From a virus, in IMG/VR virus record IMGVR_UViG_3300045921_000044, positions 1-23,743 of that record: DNA of 23,743 bases; one strand, written 5' to 3'. The stretch's first letter is position 1; the number at the start of each line of letters is the position of its first letter. Below are positions 7,166 to 15,978 of this stretch, one piece after another. Position numbers and translations under genes: made by a program. Under the pieces are notes generated by a model. That model was not told the origin of the DNA. It ran no database searches and saw only the letters and a program-made list of their open reading frames with translations.

Positions 7166-7383
7166 CAATCCCTCCAATATTTAGGATGAAATGCAGCATC
7201 CGTTTCATCCTTCGGCGGTGGCCTCGAATCAATTTCCTTCGCCATCGCCTCTTGCTTTTCAGCCGCCCGGACACCCCGGAGTTCCGCATCGGATGCTCCT
7301 TTGGCTTCAGACTGCTTATGGGCATACCAAGACTCGAAAATCTTGGCAGCCCACGTCGCAAGAAAATTGATGATCCAACTCAT
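7165..7383 (-). CDS. Small helical membrane-anchored protein, candidate i-spanin (Rz-like)
   Basis: A 72-residue protein starting MSWIINFLATWAAKIFESW, a hydrophobic or amphipathic N terminus. A long Ala/Glu/Lys-rich helix follows (KQSEAKGASDAELRGVRAAE, then KQEAMAKEID), with a proline-containing tail (SRPPPKDET) ending in KYWRD. An anchor plus periplasmic helix is the plan of inner-membrane spanins, and the gene lies between the holin and the Rz1-like candidate. Its start overlaps the holin stop (ATGA) and its stop overlaps the next start (TGATG), so translation is coupled. No sequence signature proves the assignment. Confidence 0.7.
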   Translation of the reverse strand: MSWIINFLATWAAKIFESWYAHKQSEAKGASDAELRGVRAAEKQEAMAKEIDSRPPPKDETDAAFHPKYWRD

Positions 7384-7595
7384 CGAACCGGCGGCTGGTC
7401 TTTCACCAACCCGGAGACCCCGTCGCGGGTCAAATTGATTCCAAGCTTAATAATCTTGTCAACGAGAAGCACTGCGGCGGCAAATGTCGCAGCCATTTTA
7501 TCCGACATGCCAAGCATTGTCCAGTCATACGTAAGAAGTGCCCCAATGATGAGGCCAATGACATTCAGAATGTTGTGGATAAGATTGGTGTTCAT
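7380..7595 (-). CDS. Holin (small two-span membrane protein)
   Basis: Start ATG 7595, preceded by AGGTG, gives 71 residues. A longer in-frame opening to a TTG-type start at about 7646 was not used because it would run over the promoter and 5' leader. Two hydrophobic segments are visible: about 9-23 (ILNVIGLIIGALLTY) and about 34-54 (KMAATFAAAVLLVDKIIKLGI). The tail is short, charged and proline-containing (GLVKDQPPVR). Small size, two spans, and a place directly after the endolysin and before spanin-like genes are typical of class II holins, which time cell lysis by opening the inner membrane. It is the first gene after the promoter at 7637-7665. Confidence 0.8.
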   Translation of the reverse strand: MNTNLIHNILNVIGLIIGALLTYDWTMLGMSDKMAATFAAAVLLVDKIIKLGINLTRDGVSGLVKDQPPVR

Positions 7596-7614
7596 CGAGG
7601 CACCTGTATGGTTT

Positions 7615-7629
7615 ATGCCCTTTGGGCAT
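7615..7629. promoter_or_regulatory. Short hairpin/palindrome at the start of the holin leader
   Basis: ATGCCC-TTT-GGGCAT is a perfect 6-bp inverted repeat with a 3-base loop. Measured from the -10 box of the adjacent minus-strand promoter, it begins about where transcription should start. It could protect the 5' end of the holin mRNA, modulate translation, or bind a dimeric repressor. No T-tract follows, so it is not a terminator. Confidence 0.5.
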
Positions 7630-7636
7630 TGTCGAT

Positions 7637-7665
7637 ATCTTAGCACAACTCGGAGTATATGTCAA
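7637..7665 (-). promoter_or_regulatory. Sigma70-type promoter for the holin/spanin genes
   Basis: On the minus strand, TTGACA (perfect -35, plus-strand coordinates 7660-7665) is separated by exactly 17 bases from TAAGAT (-10, 7637-7642), which is preceded by TGC, an extended -10 element. The -35 overlaps the endolysin stop codon. The start of transcription would fall near 7630 and leave a leader of about 35 bases before the holin ATG. It is the only convincing host-type promoter found in the window. Confidence 0.75.
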
Positions 7666-8072
7666 CCCGGGTAACGTGCAACTGGAAGCTGGAAATGCGG
7701 TCCATCCTTGAACGATTTCCAATCCCCGCCCCACTCAATCGGGACTTTTACATCCTTTGCCGCCTGTTTCATGATCTTAGCAAGTCGAGCGTAAAGAGGC
7801 CAGTCCCACTTCACATTTCGTTCGGTGCCAATCCAAGCAGCAAGATCGACTGCATAGCAGAATCCGTCCTTACCGATAAGATGACGTGAGCGCATTGTGC
7901 GGGTAGCGCCCTTTTTGAACAACTCTCTTTGCTGTTCAATAGTGCGTGGCCCCGAAGTGACGATAAATCCGAAATCGGGCTCGGTGATTTGTTCGGCCGC
8001 ACACCGAACAACTTTGACCAAATCCGGGTGAACCCGCTTAAGGTTCGTCTCCGACCGTGCATTGAGTTTCAT
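7662..8072 (-). CDS. Endolysin: M15-family (VanY/L-alanyl-D-glutamate type) peptidase
   Basis: A 136-residue protein that matches the single-domain M15C phage endolysins. The family pattern is clear: the substrate-side motif VTSGPRTIEQQRELF (38-52), zinc ligands H64 (SRHLIG) and D76 (YAVDLAAW), and H126 (GPHFQL) at the end, with E113/W114 in PIEWGGDW near the catalytic Glu position. These enzymes cut the peptide stems of peptidoglycan. No signal peptide is visible, so export probably depends on the holin. The start has AGGAG 8 bases upstream and lies just after the ejection protein stop. The gene ends inside the -35 box of the holin promoter. Confidence 0.93.
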   Translation of the reverse strand: MKLNARSETNLKRVHPDLVKVVRCAAEQITEPDFGFIVTSGPRTIEQQRELFKKGATRTMRSRHLIGKDGFCYAVDLAAWIGTERNVKWDWPLYARLAKIMKQAAKDVKVPIEWGGDWKSFKDGPHFQLPVARYPG

Positions 8073-8074
8073 TT

Positions 8075-11000
8075 CTATCTCCTAGGAAGATCATCATTGA
8101 GCGCCTGCAAAAGCTGACGCATACCAATATAGGTGCCACCAGGCAACACCTGCTGCAACGCCGCCGATTGTTGTTTCGACGGACTATCGCCGAGGCCGAG
8201 TTGGACACTTGCGCCAAAAGCCCTCGGGATATTGGAAATTAGCCCAGCCGTTGGGCCGCCAAGTGCGGTTACAACATCTCGCCCGGCCGCCGTCGATTGC
8301 AACTCGGTCGGGACTGGGCCAAACATCGCCATGATCGGAGTTTTGATCGGATTGATTCTTCCCATTCCTCCCGCTGCCGCTGCCGACTCTAACATGTTCG
8401 CGCCCCAAAACGGGACAGCGAATATACCATTAGCATCCAATGCTTCCGCAATCCAAAACCCTGTGTTCTGCTCAATGTTCCGCCGAAACCTATCAAATCG
8501 TTCCTGTCCACCATGCAAAGCTTGGATATATCGCACTACCATTCCAATCGTAGTCATCGCCACAAGCGCGTGCACAAGTTTAAGTGGGTCGCCTTGCAAC
8601 CCACGAATGGTGACATTCGTCAGCGACGAGATGTTGAATGAATTAAACTGAAGAAGCATCTTCCCCATCGGAGTCTGCGCAAAAAACGGAATCGCGCCCG
8701 GCTGAGCCCGCCTAGTCGAAAACATTCCATCGACTTCTTTTGCGACCGCTGAGCGGTAAGCGATAACGTCGTTTTCGACCCCGCGGAGCGCATCCCCAGT
8801 TAATCCTTCAGTCCATTTTTGCGTGTTAGCAATTCCTACACCACCCTGCCACTCGCCATGCTTACGAAGATGCGCCGCGACACGTTCGGCTATAGCGGGA
8901 TTTAGACCAAGTGAAGTCAAGTATTCTGTATTCGCTTTCATCGTATCCGGGTCGCGCAAAACTCGCATAATATGCGTCTGGGTCATTGTCGAGCCGATAG
9001 TCTCGACAAAATCTTGCCAGATTCGCGCGCCATTCCAGCGGCTTGCAACTCGCGTAACTTTGTCAACGATCTTCTCGATTGGCGATAGTTTCGAGAGCGG
9101 ATCGCCGATGTCAGCCATAGTAAGAAGGATGTGATCCGCGGCGCGATTGGTAACAAGGTTCATTAGCTTGGCTTCACTGACACTCGCCTTCACTCCCGCA
9201 AGGTTGGTTATCAGCGGCATCAGTCCGTCCCGCAGAAACGGCAGCAACCCACGCACCATAGCCGGGCGGTAGAGATCGGTAAGCTGAGAAATCACCTGAC
9301 CGCCCATCTGCCGGATATAGTTAAACCCGGTCACAACACGCGAGATACGTCCAAACGACCCTGAGTTCTCATTCACAAACGCGGTGGCTCGGACAGTATC
9401 ACGAAGAAGTTTTAGGTCTGAAATTGCGTTTGCCTCATCATCTGCGATGAGTTTCAAGAGCTTACGTTTTGTGAGATCGTCATCGGACTTAAATGTGACT
9501 TTCAGTCGCTCCAGGATCGTTGGCTCTTTTGCCAGCGCCGCATACGCAGCTTGCGCGTCAGGGGCTTGTTCAACTGCAGCTCGAAGCGCGTCATAGCTTT
9601 CAGCCAATTTTCCTTTATAAACACCTGTTTCTCCAAACACCTCACGAAGCGCCGGGCCGCCGAGATTAAGTCGTGCGAGCGCTATGTCGCCAGCAACACG
9701 TCTAGCATGAAGATGTGCAACCTCGGTAATGTCTTTGTTGAAGAACTTAATCGGGGCGTTAGGCGGGTCCATAATAAGATCAGGGATAGGATTAGTCCTG
9801 CCTTTGAATGGGCCTTTGTCGATCACCTCAAAAAAATTCGACTTCGGACTTCCGTCAGCGCCATACATTCTTCCAGAGTATTTGGCCGCGAGTTCATCCG
9901 CTACGTCGGTAGCGAACTGAGTAAACTTCGGGGCGCCCGCCCCGCGAATATCTACGTTCTCGCCAAGAACTTTCACTTCCCAGCGCTCCATGAATCGCCG
10001 CTCAATTTCTTCTTGTCGAGCAGCTAGCGCCTTATCTTGTTCTTCAATCCACTTCGGGTCGCGGCGAGCAATCCTGGCACGCAACCGGGCAGCTTTCTCG
10101 CCCATAGACAGTTGCCGGCCGGCCACTGCGCGCACAAGCATCTCATTCGCTTCTCGCAGAGCTTCTGCCTGCTGCATCCGATCCACAGACTCAATTGCTT
10201 CAATTCGAGCTTGAATGCGCCGCATCTCTTCAATACGGGCTTGGGTGCGGCGCTCTTCCTTTGCGAGGCGCTCCGCCAGCGCCTTATCCATCTCTGCTTC
10301 TTCGCGGGCCTCTTTCAATGATTTCCGCGTGTCAATGCTTTCAGTAAAAGCCGCGCGTTCTTTATCCGCTGCAATCTGCGCTTGCGCCATGCGCTTTTCG
10401 CCGGCTTCTTGCAGCTTGGCCATCTGCTCGTGGAGTCGAGCAGCCGACTTAACTTCACGCTCAATCACGTTTTCGTATGCGAGAGTAAGCCGGTCAATTT
10501 CAATCTGCGCTTTCTCCGGGTCAAGGGACTGGAGTTTCCGCTCCGTAGCGCGGCCACGCTCAAGCAGGCGTGTAAGCGCCGCCACCGACCGCTCTTCGAG
10601 GTCCGCGAGTTGATCCGCCAGGTCTTGCGCTTTTTGCGCCTGCATACCTTCGCTTTGTGTCAACCGCCGCTCGCGCGCAGAAATAGCGCGGATTTCTTCA
10701 TCGAATGCTCGAAGTCCAGGCACTTCACGGAGTTGATCGCGCTCGGCACGAAGGGCTTTGACTTTCTCTCTATTTCCTTCCCGCGCCGCTCGACGAATGG
10801 CTGCATTGTAGTCTTTTAGCACCTCACGAAGCAACGCCAGTTCCGGCGCACGAGTTTCAAGCTCAGCCCGTTGAGCTTGAAGACCTTCAATCAGTCGCGC
10901 GGCATCCTCTGCTGACATACGAAGATCGGCGCGCCGCTGTTCCAAATGGGCAAGACGTGCTCTTGCGGTGTTGAGAGAAGTTTGATAGTTTTCCATTAGT

Positions 11001-13111
11001 GCAGCTTCAAGCGCCGGAACAACTCGACGCCGCCACTCATCAGGATATTGCTTGAACGCCTCTGCGATTGGTTGCCGCGGGAGATACGACCCAGGATTCA
11101 TTTGCACATTGCCGGGCGACAATGCTCCCGAGTCCAGCATATCTTTCAGGAACGGATCGAAGAACTCACTGCGCCATGTCTGCGCCGCCCGCGTGATAAA
11201 TGCGTTATCGTCAATCGCTGTGGTGTTGTTAAGGAGCGCATAACCAACACGTTGGTTAAAATCCTCATACGACATTTTTTGCCCGGAGCGAACCATGTCG
11301 CTGTAAATTTGATCGTGTTTAACAATCGTGTTTGGAAACCGCGCTTCGAGTTGCGACGCCACACGTGAGGCCGCACCGCCTGGAGCCGCAGTTAAGCCCT
11401 TCGCGTGCCCCCGCATAAGGAGCGGATTTTCGCCGATTGCCTGCGCGAGTTGCCGAACGTAGGGCGACAGGCTCTGTGCGAGGCGGATGTTAGGAGACAG
11501 CCAGCCGAATTTCCCGGCAAGGCTTTCAGCGATTGTGCCTTTAATTCGCAAGGCTTCGAGTGGAAGTCCTTCGGTTGCGGCCGCGCCTACAGGCTGCGGA
11601 TTCGCCATCGCAGAGGGAATTTCCACCACTTCAATTTTCTGCGACTCAGGAAATTGAACTCCACTCCAATTAAAATCCCGCTCAACTTGATGTAGCAATC
11701 GTGCTCTTGTCAAGTCAAAAAGGACAATTTGATCTTGAACTTCATGCATAAAAAAGTGAGGCAAATTAAAGTATGCCGGGCCTGCGCGCATTTGCACAAC
11801 ATCGTAGATGGTCAATTTTTTGTTTGCTTCAACATACTCTTCAAAAGTTGGAGGAGTGATATTATAGTGCTTAGACGTTTCGAGAGAGCGCTTGTATCCT
11901 GCAGTCCAAAATTGATCCAACAACGCTTTATCTTGCGGCAAAAGCTCCTCGGGACTCATTTTTTTAGTTGCGGCATCCTTCCACTTTACGCCGTAATCAG
12001 CAAATACTTTCGGCTCATAACGCGAAATAGCTTCAAACCCCTGAATAATTATCGCATCATGTCCATTATTTTTTGCCCAGTCCTTCAAGGTAAGATAAGC
12101 CTCCTCGCCTGTATCGAACCTTGAAGGGAACACTGCGTCAAAAATGTCGTATACGTTGTTTGGAGTAATAACCAACGCATTCCGCGGGGAAAACTCCACA
12201 GCATACCAGTCAGGAATACTAAATCGCTCTACTCGACCCGCCATCCACATTCCAGATCCATCTAGATAAAGAGTGCTTTCATCTCCAAAAACAGAACCGT
12301 AACGTGCGCCTTGAAAATTTAATTGAAACCCCTGCGACAAATCCGTGTAAAAAGAGTTACCGTGACGAACTTCCCAAGTTCCGCTTACTCCAGTAAACTT
12401 GACTACTGGAGTCACATTAGGCGGAGCTACCTTTCCACCATAAGCCGCGCGGGCGGCCGCCTCTGTAATCTGCCGATCCGCACGGTTAAGCCATGCAGCT
12501 ACGCCACCACCGAGAAGCGCGCCAAGGACAACTCCACTGCCGATGTTCATCAGCGACTCATCCCAGCCACGGGTAAGTTGCGTATCCTGCAATGCCCCCT
12601 CTTGCACTGCGATAGCCGCGCCCGTAGCCGCTCCAGTGATTGCGGCACTCCGTGCGATAGCATAGCCACCACCAGTGGTCGCTCTGACTGCGCCGCCAAC
12701 CGGGAGCAACACTGTAGGGTCCGTCAAATTAGCAGCAATACCAGTGGTAAGCCCAAGCCACCAAGGCATAGTCGCAATAGTGCGACGGTCATCTTCTTCT
12801 TGCGCGATTTGCAAATCGACAGCCATCGCCCGACGTGCGTTGAAAGCGCCAGCTTTGACATACGTTTCCCAATCTCGCTCACGGCCTGCGTCACGAAGAT
12901 GTTGAAGCAGGTCGAAATTAGGATCGACTTCAGTTGGTGTTCCCCGCACCCGATCCGCAATCGCAGATGCAATCAAATTTGATTGGCGAAACTGCGCGGT
13001 AAGCTGCTGCCCGAATGTCGGGCCTGGGGCCGGCGGTCCTTGCACTGGCCGGGCTTCATCCCCCAGTGGGGTGCCCATCGGAAGCGAAGCGAGGTCGTCG
13101 CGGAAGCCCAT
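8075..13111 (-). CDS. Very large internal virion / DNA ejection protein
   Basis: 1678 residues from ATG 13111, which overlaps the previous stop as TGATG and has AGGTG upstream; a GTG one codon earlier is possible. The N-terminal 235 residues include a Gly/Ala-rich hydrophobic stretch (about 115-210) that could insert in membrane. Residues about 237-499 form a segment unlike the rest (see separate entry). Residues about 710-1045 are a continuous Arg/Glu/Ala/Gln-rich coiled coil. The last 400 residues include FNYIRQMGGQVISQLTD and PMGKMLLQFNSFNISS, typical of the C-terminal part of large podoviral internal proteins. It lies between the transglycosylase internal protein and the endolysin, the place of T7 gp16-like proteins. 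It is probably packed in the capsid and ejected to form the channel for DNA entry. Confidence 0.85.
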   Translation of the reverse strand: MGFRDDLASLPMGTPLGDEARPVQGPPAPGPTFGQQLTAQFRQSNLIASAIADRVRGTPTEVDPNFDLLQHLRDAGRERDWETYVKAGAFNARRAMAVDLQIAQEEDDRRTIATMPWWLGLTTGIAANLTDPTVLLPVGGAVRATTGGGYAIARSAAITGAATGAAIAVQEGALQDTQLTRGWDESLMNIGSGVVLGALLGGGVAAWLNRADRQITEAAARAAYGGKVAPPNVTPVVKFTGVSGTWEVRHGNSFYTDLSQGFQLNFQGARYGSVFGDESTLYLDGSGMWMAGRVERFSIPDWYAVEFSPRNALVITPNNVYDIFDAVFPSRFDTGEEAYLTLKDWAKNNGHDAIIIQGFEAISRYEPKVFADYGVKWKDAATKKMSPEELLPQDKALLDQFWTAGYKRSLETSKHYNITPPTFEEYVEANKKLTIYDVVQMRAGPAYFNLPHFFMHEVQDQIVLFDLTRARLLHQVERDFNWSGVQFPESQKIEVVEIPSAMANPQPVGAAATEGLPLEALRIKGTIAESLAGKFGWLSPNIRLAQSLSPYVRQLAQAIGENPLLMRGHAKGLTAAPGGAASRVASQLEARFPNTIVKHDQIYSDMVRSGQKMSYEDFNQRVGYALLNNTTAIDDNAFITRAAQTWRSEFFDPFLKDMLDSGALSPGNVQMNPGSYLPRQPIAEAFKQYPDEWRRRVVPALEAALMENYQTSLNTARARLAHLEQRRADLRMSAEDAARLIEGLQAQRAELETRAPELALLREVLKDYNAAIRRAAREGNREKVKALRAERDQLREVPGLRAFDEEIRAISARERRLTQSEGMQAQKAQDLADQLADLEERSVAALTRLLERGRATERKLQSLDPEKAQIEIDRLTLAYENVIEREVKSAARLHEQMAKLQEAGEKRMAQAQIAADKERAAFTESIDTRKSLKEAREEAEMDKALAERLAKEERRTQARIEEMRRIQARIEAIESVDRMQQAEALREANEMLVRAVAGRQLSMGEKAARLRARIARRDPKWIEEQDKALAARQEEIERRFMERWEVKVLGENVDIRGAGAPKFTQFATDVADELAAKYSGRMYGADGSPKSNFFEVIDKGPFKGRTNPIPDLIMDPPNAPIKFFNKDITEVAHLHARRVAGDIALARLNLGGPALREVFGETGVYKGKLAESYDALRAAVEQAPDAQAAYAALAKEPTILERLKVTFKSDDDLTKRKLLKLIADDEANAISDLKLLRDTVRATAFVNENSGSFGRISRVVTGFNYIRQMGGQVISQLTDLYRPAMVRGLLPFLRDGLMPLITNLAGVKASVSEAKLMNLVTNRAADHILLTMADIGDPLSKLSPIEKIVDKVTRVASRWNGARIWQDFVETIGSTMTQTHIMRVLRDPDTMKANTEYLTSLGLNPAIAERVAAHLRKHGEWQGGVGIANTQKWTEGLTGDALRGVENDVIAYRSAVAKEVDGMFSTRRAQPGAIPFFAQTPMGKMLLQFNSFNISSLTNVTIRGLQGDPLKLVHALVAMTTIGMVVRYIQALHGGQERFDRFRRNIEQNTGFWIAEALDANGIFAVPFWGANMLESAAAAGGMGRINPIKTPIMAMFGPVPTELQSTAAGRDVVTALGGPTAGLISNIPRAFGASVQLGLGDSPSKQQSAALQQVLPGGTYIGMRQLLQALNDDLPRR
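11615..12403 (-). other. AT-rich inserted domain within the ejection protein
   Basis: Residues about 237-499 of the large protein. A hand count of 12001-12060 gives 38% GC, against 67% at 10561-10620 in the coiled-coil part. The segment is rich in aromatic residues and Asn/Lys, unlike the Ala/Arg/Glu-rich flanks, and contains AVEFSPRNALVITPNNVYDI followed by FDTGEEAYLTLKDWAKNNGH and DAIIIQGF. This resembles the ADP-ribosyltransferase-like domains of phage 'polyvalent' proteins, but the R-S-E catalytic triad could not be assigned with confidence. It may be an effector delivered into the host with the DNA. Confidence 0.5.
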
Positions 13112-15975
13112 CACTCACCTTTAATCATATTTGGGTTGCCCTCAAAAGGGAAATTTGCGATGGCCGGGTCAGTTGGCGAGTCTCCCGTTGGCCTGGGATC
13201 GGAACGAAGGGCACCAAGCGCGCGCCCGACAGCGCCGGATATTTCTCGCGCGGCGCGAATTGGCCCCGCGTTTTCAACTGCGCGATTAACCGCGCGCCGT
13301 CGCTCATTGATTTCGGCAGCAATTTGCTCTGCTGGTCGCCCAGTCCTCTGTGCCTGCTCGACCACAACAGAGTCTGTCGGCAAAAGCATTGGCATCAAGC
13401 CCTGCCCTTCACGAGCGCGCGCAATTTCCGGCGCAATAACTTCCCGACGAAGCCGCTCGTTTTCTTTTGCGACATCTGCTTGCCACGGGCGCGCAATCAC
13501 CGAGCCATCCTCCCCGCCGATATTCAAGCGGTCATACTGACGAATGCCGTTTTGATCGAGGAAGGAAAACGCAATACCGTATGCAGGAGGTTCCCGTCGT
13601 GCCCGCCACATACTGGCAGTAACCCCCGACCGATCTAACGGAATGAGTGTAATGTCCTCAGGTTTTACCTCCCGTCCGGTCATTTCTTTTACAGCTTCGG
13701 CCGCCTGCCGATAGATATATCCAAACTGATCGTTCGGGTCATTCGAGGGCGGGTATCGCATTTCAGGCGGATACCGCATAACCCGACCATTGCTGACTCC
13801 GTAGAGTTCCTTCATTCGGTTTAGTGCATAGGACTCTGCTTCATTCCGATCACCGGTTTGGCGATACCGCTGAACCATTTCTTCCGCAAAGTCATTCAGA
13901 ATTGCCGCGCGAGCATCCTGATTCATTGGCATTTGCACACCGCCAAACGCAACAGGCGCGCGGCCGGCCCACAAGCCAGCAATAGCGGTCAAAATTCGCG
14001 ACGAGTAATCAGTCTTTTTAATTTCATCGCGGAGGCGCTGCGCCTCCGCATCTCGTGCTTTTTGTTGCGCCGCAAACTCCGGCGAGTTGCGGCGGGCGAT
14101 TTCGGCCGCGGCCTGCTGCGCGCTCATCCCAATGTCGGTGAGATAACGCCAAGTTGTGCCGAACTCATAAATCTCGTTTGCGCCGTTGACCCCGAGTAAT
14201 GGGTTCTGGCGCCTGGCATCGCCTACAATGGCCCCGGCAATCGCTCCAGCTATAGCAATCTCTTGCACATTCGTCGAGTTAGCCGCGCCGCGCAAAGCAG
14301 CCGCACCTTCGTCCGGAAGCAATCCAGACTGCTGAAATACGCGAAGCCCGGCCGCGAGACGATTCCCCCCAGTTTGCTGCAACGCGGCCTCAAATCCTGC
14401 CGACGCAATTTTTTTATCTTCCGGGTCCGCCCCGTTAAGCACACCACCCTGTCCAACACGCTGGGCATAAAGCTGTGCATATTGCGTTTGCTGGTCCCGG
14501 CGCGTAATTGAAGTCATTAGCTGCTGCACGGTGCTTGCATCAGTCAACCATCCAGTGTCACGGGCGGCGCGGACTTCAGCCATCCCCGCGCGGCCGTCGA
14601 TAATATCGAGTTGAAGCTGGTTTAGCCGAGCGTTATATTCCTCGGTTTGGCGCTGTTGGATTTGAACAGTTTGTTGCGCGGCCATACGCTCGGCCTGCTC
14701 ACGAAGGGCAACCCGCTGCTGGTAACTCAAACCGCCGGCTGCCGCAGCCACATTCGGGTCGGGCGTAACCGGGGCACCAGTCATTCCTCGGGTTTCAATA
14801 TTAAACACCTCCGCAAGTGTGCGCGGCTCGGTTCGCCGGCCACTCCACGCGCCCTCACCCCCTACAGTCGGACGATAAAAAGTGCGAGGGTTCGTTGCTG
14901 CTGCTTCTGGAAACAAAGCAGCAGCGCTTTGCGTAGGGTCGCGGGCAAGCTCTTTAAGAAACTTAACCCCGTTAGTTTGTCCCAGGAAATGCAGTATTCG
15001 CATATTCCTGTCAACTACAGGAAGATTAGCCGCATTAAGTGCACGAACACTCCATTCTTCGTAAATCCTTATAGCGGCTTCTTGTTGAGCTGGGTCGAAT
15101 CTGGGATCATTTCCTGTCCGGGATTCTCCAGGCCCAATTGGGCGGATGCCGGCTGCACGCCCTGCGGGAGAGTTTGCAATCTCATTCCAAGTGCTCGTGA
15201 TAAACTGATACCGTCCTGTTGCGGATGAACTTGGGTTCGTCGCACGGTCATTACCTCCGCTTTCAAGTTGCCGGTTGATTTGTCTATACTGCGTAGTGCC
15301 CCCGAGCGCAGCTGAGGCCCCATTAGGGTTATTAGTCACATAGCGGTTCATAGCCGCCTGGGAAGATTGCTGCCGCCAAGTATTTCGTAGCGCCTCTTTT
15401 TGGTCTTCTGGAAGCTGCGTGGCGTCGATAAGGCGAAGACCTTCAGCCTGATACCGCTGAAGCGCGTCGGGCTGGCTATCAATTCCTTGCATGAGCGTGT
15501 CAAAAGCACGCGCCAGTCCAGTGCTTTGCGTGGCGTCTCGAATCTGAAGTTCGCCCATAAACGCTTGACGGGAAATCTGCCCACGAAGCGCCTGATATCG
15601 CGGTGCCCATTGACGACGCTGTTCCGGCGTCATAGCGTTAAGACGCTGTGCAACTGCATTGTCGTAGGATGCGGTTATATCACGAGTAAAGTTGATCGCT
15701 TGCGAACCCTGTGCTTCGCGCATAGCGACTTGCAGCCGTCGCTCTTCGCTTTGACTAAATTCAAGAAACGAGCGTTCGTGATCGAAATTCTCGCGCCGCT
15801 GAATTTCCGCGCGATAGGCCACCGTGGCGCGAACCGCTGCGTCAGCAAAACTTTCAACCGCACGTCCAACGCCAGCACCGAACGCGTCAGCAGTTACCCC
15901 ACCAATTTGCTGAGGCGATTGCACATTGACCGGGACTTGCGATCTAGGAATCGGGGAATAAGGAACTTCGACCAT
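13111..15975 (-). CDS. Internal virion protein with lytic transglycosylase domain
   Basis: 954 residues starting MVEVPYSPIPRSQVPVNVQS. The first 210 residues are helical and Gln/Arg/Ala-rich. Residues about 228-345 form a lysozyme/SLT-like domain: QLESGGNDRATNPSSSATGR with the probable catalytic Glu at 238, then YQFITSTWNEIA, then DPRFDPAQQEAAI. The long remainder is Gln/Ala-rich helix with no recognised motif, ending in NFPFEGNPNMIKGE. This matches podoviral internal virion proteins that open peptidoglycan during genome entry; in T7 the transglycosylase is in gp16, here it is in a separate protein beside a giant partner. No Shine-Dalgarno is obvious at the ATG. The stop overlaps the next start. 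Confidence 0.88.
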   Translation of the reverse strand: MVEVPYSPIPRSQVPVNVQSPQQIGGVTADAFGAGVGRAVESFADAAVRATVAYRAEIQRRENFDHERSFLEFSQSEERRLQVAMREAQGSQAINFTRDITASYDNAVAQRLNAMTPEQRRQWAPRYQALRGQISRQAFMGELQIRDATQSTGLARAFDTLMQGIDSQPDALQRYQAEGLRLIDATQLPEDQKEALRNTWRQQSSQAAMNRYVTNNPNGASAALGGTTQYRQINRQLESGGNDRATNPSSSATGRYQFITSTWNEIANSPAGRAAGIRPIGPGESRTGNDPRFDPAQQEAAIRIYEEWSVRALNAANLPVVDRNMRILHFLGQTNGVKFLKELARDPTQSAAALFPEAAATNPRTFYRPTVGGEGAWSGRRTEPRTLAEVFNIETRGMTGAPVTPDPNVAAAAGGLSYQQRVALREQAERMAAQQTVQIQQRQTEEYNARLNQLQLDIIDGRAGMAEVRAARDTGWLTDASTVQQLMTSITRRDQQTQYAQLYAQRVGQGGVLNGADPEDKKIASAGFEAALQQTGGNRLAAGLRVFQQSGLLPDEGAAALRGAANSTNVQEIAIAGAIAGAIVGDARRQNPLLGVNGANEIYEFGTTWRYLTDIGMSAQQAAAEIARRNSPEFAAQQKARDAEAQRLRDEIKKTDYSSRILTAIAGLWAGRAPVAFGGVQMPMNQDARAAILNDFAEEMVQRYRQTGDRNEAESYALNRMKELYGVSNGRVMRYPPEMRYPPSNDPNDQFGYIYRQAAEAVKEMTGREVKPEDITLIPLDRSGVTASMWRARREPPAYGIAFSFLDQNGIRQYDRLNIGGEDGSVIARPWQADVAKENERLRREVIAPEIARAREGQGLMPMLLPTDSVVVEQAQRTGRPAEQIAAEINERRRAVNRAVENAGPIRAAREISGAVGRALGALRSDPRPTGDSPTDPAIANFPFEGNPNMIKGE

Positions 15976-15978
15976 GGC

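Noticed and set aside
12323-12982. 219-codon plus-strand open frame opposite the ejection protein
   Set aside because: It has low-complexity, cysteine- and arginine-rich translation and no ribosome site; the minus frame is continuous and protein-like through this region.
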